In this document: positions 59,970 through 64,000 of the stretch, piece by piece
Position numbering within the stretch: the first letter of the stretch is position 1
Layout of the letters: the number at the start of each line of letters is the position of its first letter
Assembly (NCBI GenBank): GCA_964531735.1
Contig: CAZHGD010000013.1
Coordinates: 1 to 64,000 of the forward strand
Length of the DNA stretch: 64,000 nucleotides
Direction of reading: 5' to 3'
From: CAZHGD01 sp964531735
GTDB lineage: Bacteria > Armatimonadota > UBA10988
Notes under the pieces: model-generated
What the model was told of the DNA's origin: nothing
The model's database searches: none
The model's input: the letters and a program-made list of their open reading frames with translations, nothing else
Made by a program: the position numbers and the translations under genes

Positions 59970-60145
59970 GACGAGGCGCCGGGGCCGGGGGCGGGCCGGA
60001 CTCGTCGCTCCGGGTGCAGCCTGGTCGGCACGGCGGCCAGGGCCGACATGGCGTGGACAAGGCGGTAGGAGGCCGCGGCGGGGCGGGGAAGCACACGGCG
60101 GCGGCGGGGCCGGCTTTGTGGTAACGTCTCGGTGGAGCGCCTTGG

Positions 60146-60712
60146 ATGTCGTGGATCGTGCTGCTGGACGTGCTGGTGGTGGCCGCGCTGGTCTGGCTGA
60201 TTCTGCGGTGGGCGGCGGACACCGGGTCTCGCCAGCAGGCGCGCCGGTGGGCGCGCGTGGCGCAGCGGCGCGCACCGGTGCGTGGTCGGGAGACGCCGTA
60301 CGCAGGCGTGGTGCGTCACCTCGATGAACAGATCGGGGTGCTGTTGACCGAGCGCCGGCGCATCGAGGCCCTGCTGACCCGCGGGCGCAATCTGAGAGGG
60401 ATGATGCAACGGTCGCCGCAGTTGCGGTTGCGCGTGCCCAGTGTCGATCGTGTCCTCGACTACCTGACCGACAAGGGCCAGCGGATCGACGCGCTGATGG
60501 GACGCTACTACCAGCACCGTGACAACCTGAAGATCCTGATGGCCGCGGAAGACTTCAACCGCGACCTGGAGGCGTACGAGGCCGGCAGCAGCGCCACCGA
60601 CCCGTACGGGCCGTTCGAGGTGGAGACCGAAGCGCTGGATGAGGAGACTGAGCGCCTCTTGGCGGTGGCCGAGGCCGAAGCCGAACTGAACACGATGTTG
60701 CGGACCGGGTGA
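60146..60712 (+). CDS. Membrane-anchored coiled-coil protein of unknown function
   Basis: 188 aa. An N-terminal transmembrane helix (residues ~4-22, VLLDVLVVAALVWLILRW) is followed by an Arg-rich segment and then charged helical sequence (for example EQIGVLLTERRRIEALLTRG and VDRVLDYLTDKGQRID) that looks like coiled coil; the tail (ETEALDEETERLLAVAEAEAELN) is acidic helix. No family recognised. It may interact with the following GAF-PAS kinase (~90 bases downstream), but no motif proves this. The start lies after a short divergent region that also drives the sulfate operon. Confidence 0.7.
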   Translation: MSWIVLLDVLVVAALVWLILRWAADTGSRQQARRWARVAQRRAPVRGRETPYAGVVRHLDEQIGVLLTERRRIEALLTRGRNLRGMMQRSPQLRLRVPSVDRVLDYLTDKGQRIDALMGRYYQHRDNLKILMAAEDFNRDLEAYEAGSSATDPYGPFEVETEALDEETERLLAVAEAEAELNTMLRTG

Positions 60713-60802
60713 CCTGGTCGGCGACTTCCGGCGCGGCTCAAGAAGCCGGCCGAGTGGCCGATGATCGGGAGTGGTGGACGACGCTGGGCCCGGGTGGCGG
60801 TC

Positions 60803-62830
60803 ATGGCACTGCAGCATCTGAGAAGTGTGGGTATCATTCCTGAGCAGCCAAGTGGAGGCCTGGATTTGGACTGGCTGGAAGCGGGACGGCTGATGCAGAT
60901 GCTGGCCAGAGCCCGCACCAAGGAAGAGATTCTGGAGCGGTCGCTCGACGTACTCACCGAGTGCGCCAAGGCCGACGCGGCGGCCATCTGGCTCTACGAC
61001 GCCCAGGGCGGCCGGCTCGAGCCGGCGATTGACCGCGGCGTGCCGCACAGCGCGCCGCGCGAATCCCGACCGCAGTGGACCGACCTGTTCAAGCTCCCGC
61101 TGAACAGCGGCGGCCTGCTGCTGGGCGTGCTCGAGGCCTACTCGCGACAGGAAGACGGCTTCGAGGACGGGCAACGCGCCGCAATGCAGATGGTCGGCGC
61201 CACCTTGGCCGGCGGCCTGCACCGAGTGGCCTTGGCCGAGGCGGTGCAGACCTCGCGCGAGGGCGCTGCGGAGCGCGAACGCCTGGCCGACCTCGAGTTG
61301 GTCTGGTCGCTCACGCGCGCCACGACCCACGCGGTCAGCTACGCGAAGCTGTTCGAGGCGCTGCTGACCTGTCTGGCGGACGTGGTCGAGTACGACGCGG
61401 CGGCTCTGCTGGTGACCACGGCGCGGCGGCCGGAATGCTCGGTGGCGCTGCGTCGGCATGGCCACGAGGGGCTCTGTGACAGTCTCTTCGCCCGGGCCAG
61501 CGCGGCGCTGGCCGCCTTCGGCGGCTTGGAGACCGATCGTCTGGCGACCGACCTGCACATCGTGGCGCCGCACCAACCCGACGACCGCGCCGCCGAACTG
61601 GTGGCCGGCTTCGGTGTCCCACTGACCCAGGAGGGCGAAGTCGTCGGCATCATCTACGTGGCCAGCACCGCAACCGATGCCTTTGGCGAATCGCAGGTCC
61701 GCGTCATGCACCGGTTCGCCGAGCACGCTTCAGCGTCGATGGATCGCGTGCGCAGCCTGCTGGCCGTGGAGATCGAGCGGCTCGAGACCATCATCGAGAG
61801 CCTGCCGCAAGGCATCCTGCTCCTCGATGACGCCGGCCGCGTGCTCATGGGCAACCGCACCGGTCAGGACCAGTTGCGCCTGATGGGCACGCTCGAAGGC
61901 GCGGTGCGACAACTCGGGCCGGTGCCGCTGGACGAACTGGTGACCGAGGCCATCGACAGCGGCATCGACCTGACCCGCCGCGAGATCCAGATGCGGCTGT
62001 CGGGTGGCACCAGCCACCTCGCGGTCACGGTGGTCCCGGTGCGCGAGCGCGGCGAGACCATCGGCACCGTGCTCTCGATTGAGAACGTGACCGAGATCCG
62101 CCAGGCGGAGCAACGGGTGTTCCACGACGCGCGCCTGGCCAGCATCGGTGAGCTGGCGGCCGGCCTGGCGCATGAGCTGAACAACCCGATGATGATCATC
62201 CTCGGGCTGTCCGAGATGCTCGACGACGACCCGGCGGTGCCCGAGCACGCGCACAGTCTGCTCGGCGATGTCCGCGAGGCGGCGCTACGCGCGGCCGAGA
62301 TCGTCAAGCAACTGATGGTCTACGCCGACACCCAGGCCGATGAGGGCTGGGACGCACTGTCGCTGCCCGAGGTGCTCGAACAGGCCATCTGCCTGGTCGC
62401 CAGCCAGTGCGAGCGCGAGGGCGTCCGGGTTGAGTTGGACTGGGCGCCCGACCTGCCGCTGGTGCTGGGGAACGCCGGCAAGCTGCAGGAGGCGGTGCTC
62501 AACCTGTTGCGGAACGCGCACGAGGCCGTGATCCAGAGCGGCACCGGCGACCGCATCGCGGTGCGGGCTGCGGCCAACGGCGACCGCGTGCTGGTCGAAG
62601 TGGCCGACAACGGCCCCGGCGTGCCGCCCGCGCTGCAAGCGAAGATCTTCGACGTGTTCTTCACCACCAAGCGCGACTACCAAGGCAAGGGCCTCGGTTT
62701 GTCGACGGCGCACCGCATCGCGCTGGAGCATTCGGGCGACCTGGAGATTGTCGAAGGCTCGGAGCCGGGCGCGGTGTTCCGCTTGACGCTGCCGGTCTAC
62801 CACTACTCGGCCGCCCAGGCCGACGCCTGA
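60803..62830 (+). CDS. GAF-GAF-PAS sensor histidine kinase
   Basis: 675 aa from ATG 60803; an ATG at 60761 in the same frame is less well placed, though the start is uncertain. Residues ~30-145 form a GAF domain (DAAAIWLYDAQGG), ~170-320 a second GAF (VEYDAAALLVTTARR, GEVVGIIYVASTAT), and ~325-450 a PAS with VLSIENVTEIRQAEQ. HisKA: phospho-accepting H457 in GLAHELNNPM. HATPase: VLNLLRNAHEAV, VADNGPGVPP, GKGLGLSTAH. No membrane span; cytosolic, probably binding a small ligand or cyclic nucleotide through GAF. No adjacent response regulator, so partner is unknown. Confidence 0.9.
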   Translation: MALQHLRSVGIIPEQPSGGLDLDWLEAGRLMQMLARARTKEEILERSLDVLTECAKADAAAIWLYDAQGGRLEPAIDRGVPHSAPRESRPQWTDLFKLPLNSGGLLLGVLEAYSRQEDGFEDGQRAAMQMVGATLAGGLHRVALAEAVQTSREGAAERERLADLELVWSLTRATTHAVSYAKLFEALLTCLADVVEYDAAALLVTTARRPECSVALRRHGHEGLCDSLFARASAALAAFGGLETDRLATDLHIVAPHQPDDRAAELVAGFGVPLTQEGEVVGIIYVASTATDAFGESQVRVMHRFAEHASASMDRVRSLLAVEIERLETIIESLPQGILLLDDAGRVLMGNRTGQDQLRLMGTLEGAVRQLGPVPLDELVTEAIDSGIDLTRREIQMRLSGGTSHLAVTVVPVRERGETIGTVLSIENVTEIRQAEQRVFHDARLASIGELAAGLAHELNNPMMIILGLSEMLDDDPAVPEHAHSLLGDVREAALRAAEIVKQLMVYADTQADEGWDALSLPEVLEQAICLVASQCEREGVRVELDWAPDLPLVLGNAGKLQEAVLNLLRNAHEAVIQSGTGDRIAVRAAANGDRVLVEVADNGPGVPPALQAKIFDVFFTTKRDYQGKGLGLSTAHRIALEHSGDLEIVEGSEPGAVFRLTLPVYHYSAAQADA

Positions 62831-62860
62831 GACGACCGCGACGGGACGCGGCCCGGCGCC

Positions 62861-64000
62861 TCAGGGACGCGGCTCGACGGTGTCGAACAGATCGCCCTCG
62901 GGCCACTGTCGGCCGCCCGACTGGCGGTCGACCAGCAGCCTCGCTTGCCACATGGCGCTGTCGAGTTCGCCGAGGAACGAGCTTGGCCAGGCGTTGAAGA
63001 GCGCGGCCCAGACGTAGCCGTCGGCCGTGCGCACGAGGATGGTGGCGGTGCCCGGCAGGGCGCCGGCGTGCCACCAGTTGGCGCTCTTCCCCCACGGGCG
63101 CACCATCCAGCCACAGGCATAGAACGCCGCCTCGTTCTGGGGCAACGGCGGCGCTGGGCGCGCCGTCATCGTGGCCAGCGACGCCGACGTCAGGAAGCCC
63201 TTGCCGCCGCCCTCCAGCCGCACCAGGAAGCGCGCCAGGTCGACCGGCGAGGCCAACCAGCCACCGTGGGCGTCCATCGCCTCGATGTGGAACCCGCCGT
63301 ACGGTACAGGCACCAGGCCCTTGACGTTCGGGAACACCGATGGCACCGGCTCGGTCTCTGGAGGCATGGTGTAGACCACCTCGCCCGGCTGCCGATCGGC
63401 GGCCCGTGTGCGCGCCTGGCGCATACCGCGGATGCCCATCGGCTTGAGAACCTGGGCCCGCACGTAGTCAATGTACGTCTGATGGATCACGGCCTCGATG
63501 ACGCGGCCCAGGACGCAGTAGCCGAAGTTGCTGTAGGCATGGCGGGCGCCAGGATCGAAGTCCAGGGGCAGCCCCATCATGTAGCGGACGACGGTGGCGG
63601 CGTCGGCTGGCGCCGCCGCGTTGACGGCCTCCGCGGCCTGCTCAGGCACGAACATCGGGTCAAGCGATTTGTCCCGGTCGAAACCGCCGGTGTGCTGCAG
63701 CAGATGCCGGACCGTGATCTGGGCCCATCGCGGGTCCGCCGGGCCGCCTGCGGGCACCAGTGGCCGCAGCAGCGGCAGCACCGGCTGGTCAAGGGTGAGG
63801 TGGCCTTGCTCGACCAGGTGGAAGACGGCCACCGACGTGATCGGCTTGCTGACGCTGGCGATGCGCCAGAGCGAGGTGGGCAGCGGCGCGGCGGGCTTCG
63901 CCGGGTCGGCCACCCCATAGCCGCGCGCGACGACGAGTCGGCCGTGGCGGGCGACCGCGATGGCGCCGCCCGGGACGCCGTGCTGCTGCATCAACGCGCC
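62861..64000 (-). CDS. Serine hydrolase of the beta-lactamase/penicillin-binding-like family (5' end off window)
   Basis: About 379 codons are present; the frame continues past base 64000, so the start is not shown. Family triad-like elements: Ser-x-x-Lys in IASVSKPITS, Tyr-x-Asn in YSNFGYCVLG, and His-Ala-Gly in WWHAGALPG, as in class C beta-lactamases, D-alanyl-D-alanine peptidases and esterases. The opening GVPGGAIAVARHGRLV is typical of the N-terminal strand of this superfamily. Substrate unknown, and resistance should not be assumed. It converges with the GAF-PAS kinase (30 bases). Confidence 0.9.
   Translation of the reverse strand, partial: GALMQQHGVPGGAIAVARHGRLVVARGYGVADPAKPAAPLPTSLWRIASVSKPITSVAVFHLVEQGHLTLDQPVLPLLRPLVPAGGPADPRWAQITVRHLLQHTGGFDRDKSLDPMFVPEQAAEAVNAAAPADAATVVRYMMGLPLDFDPGARHAYSNFGYCVLGRVIEAVIHQTYIDYVRAQVLKPMGIRGMRQARTRAADRQPGEVVYTMPPETEPVPSVFPNVKGLVPVPYGGFHIEAMDAHGGWLASPVDLARFLVRLEGGGKGFLTSASLATMTARPAPPLPQNEAAFYACGWMVRPWGKSANWWHAGALPGTATILVRTADGYVWAALFNAWPSSFLGELDSAMWQARLLVDRQSGGRQWPEGDLFDTVEPRP

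Noticed and set aside
62861..64000. Antibiotic-resistance beta-lactamase
   Set aside because: Only superfamily motifs are present; many relatives are esterases or peptidases, so resistance cannot be claimed.

Overview
This is a 64 kb chromosomal window of very GC-rich DNA, roughly two-thirds G+C by eye, so most long antisense ORFs are spurious. I see no rRNA, complete tRNA, CRISPR array, insertion sequence or phage. The gene content suggests a free-living, Gram-negative-type (diderm), heterotrophic bacterium. It has an OstA/LptD-like outer-membrane protein, several lipoproteins, and families typical of the Planctomycetes/Verrucomicrobia/Armatimonadota sphere: DUF1549/DUF1553, DUF1501, PPC-domain proteins, DUF4838, and a prepilin-like protein. 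FtsZ argues against most Planctomycetes. My best guess is an Armatimonadota-like lineage; that is inference, not proof.

Layout. 1-704: a doubtful left edge where a sugar-transferase fragment runs into an unrelated proline-rich ORF. 720-5175 (+): queA, a DegT/StrS PLP aminotransferase, a cytosolic ceramidase-like hydrolase and a sugar isomerase-like TIM barrel, tightly packed. 5188-5814 (-): a SAM methyltransferase. 6110-11577 (+): a DUF1549/DUF1553, DUF1501 and PPC-domain three-gene module, ending at a hairpin shared with a convergent 1,113-aa glycoside hydrolase (11627-14968, -). 15245-19124 (+): a large EF-hand lipoprotein and a putative outer-membrane barrel. 19127-32692 (-): a long co-directional run (read right to left) of a small membrane protein, mtnA, an HtrA protease, leuB, a frameshifted HEPN gene plus an 85-aa partner, a Gfo/Idh/MocA oxidoreductase, a five-PAS hybrid kinase, a nucleoside hydrolase, a GT2 glycosyltransferase and a divergent Rel/SpoT.

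32899-36358 (+): GNAT acetyltransferase, an alpha-barrel glycosidase-like protein and an adenosine-deaminase-family enzyme, joined by 4-base overlaps. 36361-39037 (-): a small membrane protein, ftsZ and a prepilin-like protein. 39179-41729 (+): OstA/LptD-like protein, VOC protein and CheY-like regulator. 41732-55907: a divergent carbohydrate cluster (DUF4838; GH2-like giant, UroD-like, parallel beta-helix, YkgJ-family, alpha/beta hydrolase). 55923-59884 (-): a complete sulfate ABC importer, sbp-cysT-cysW-cysA. 60146-64000: a coiled-coil membrane protein, a GAF-PAS histidine kinase and a serine hydrolase cut by the window end.

How they work together: the strongest theme is extracellular glycan breakdown. 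Exported, often multi-domain hydrolases (three TIM-barrel or DUF4838 proteins, a beta-helix protein, PPC/DUF1501 proteins) are paired with cytosolic sugar enzymes (Gfo/Idh/MocA, TIM-barrel isomerase, UroD-like). Housekeeping functions (queuosine, leucine, methionine salvage, sulfate uptake, division, stringent response) are interleaved. The most likely undescribed unit is the 41.7-55.9 kb cluster. The most unusual single-gene observations are the Rel protein with a non-canonical synthetase motif and added coiled coil, and the GH2-like enzyme that seems to lack its acid/base glutamate.
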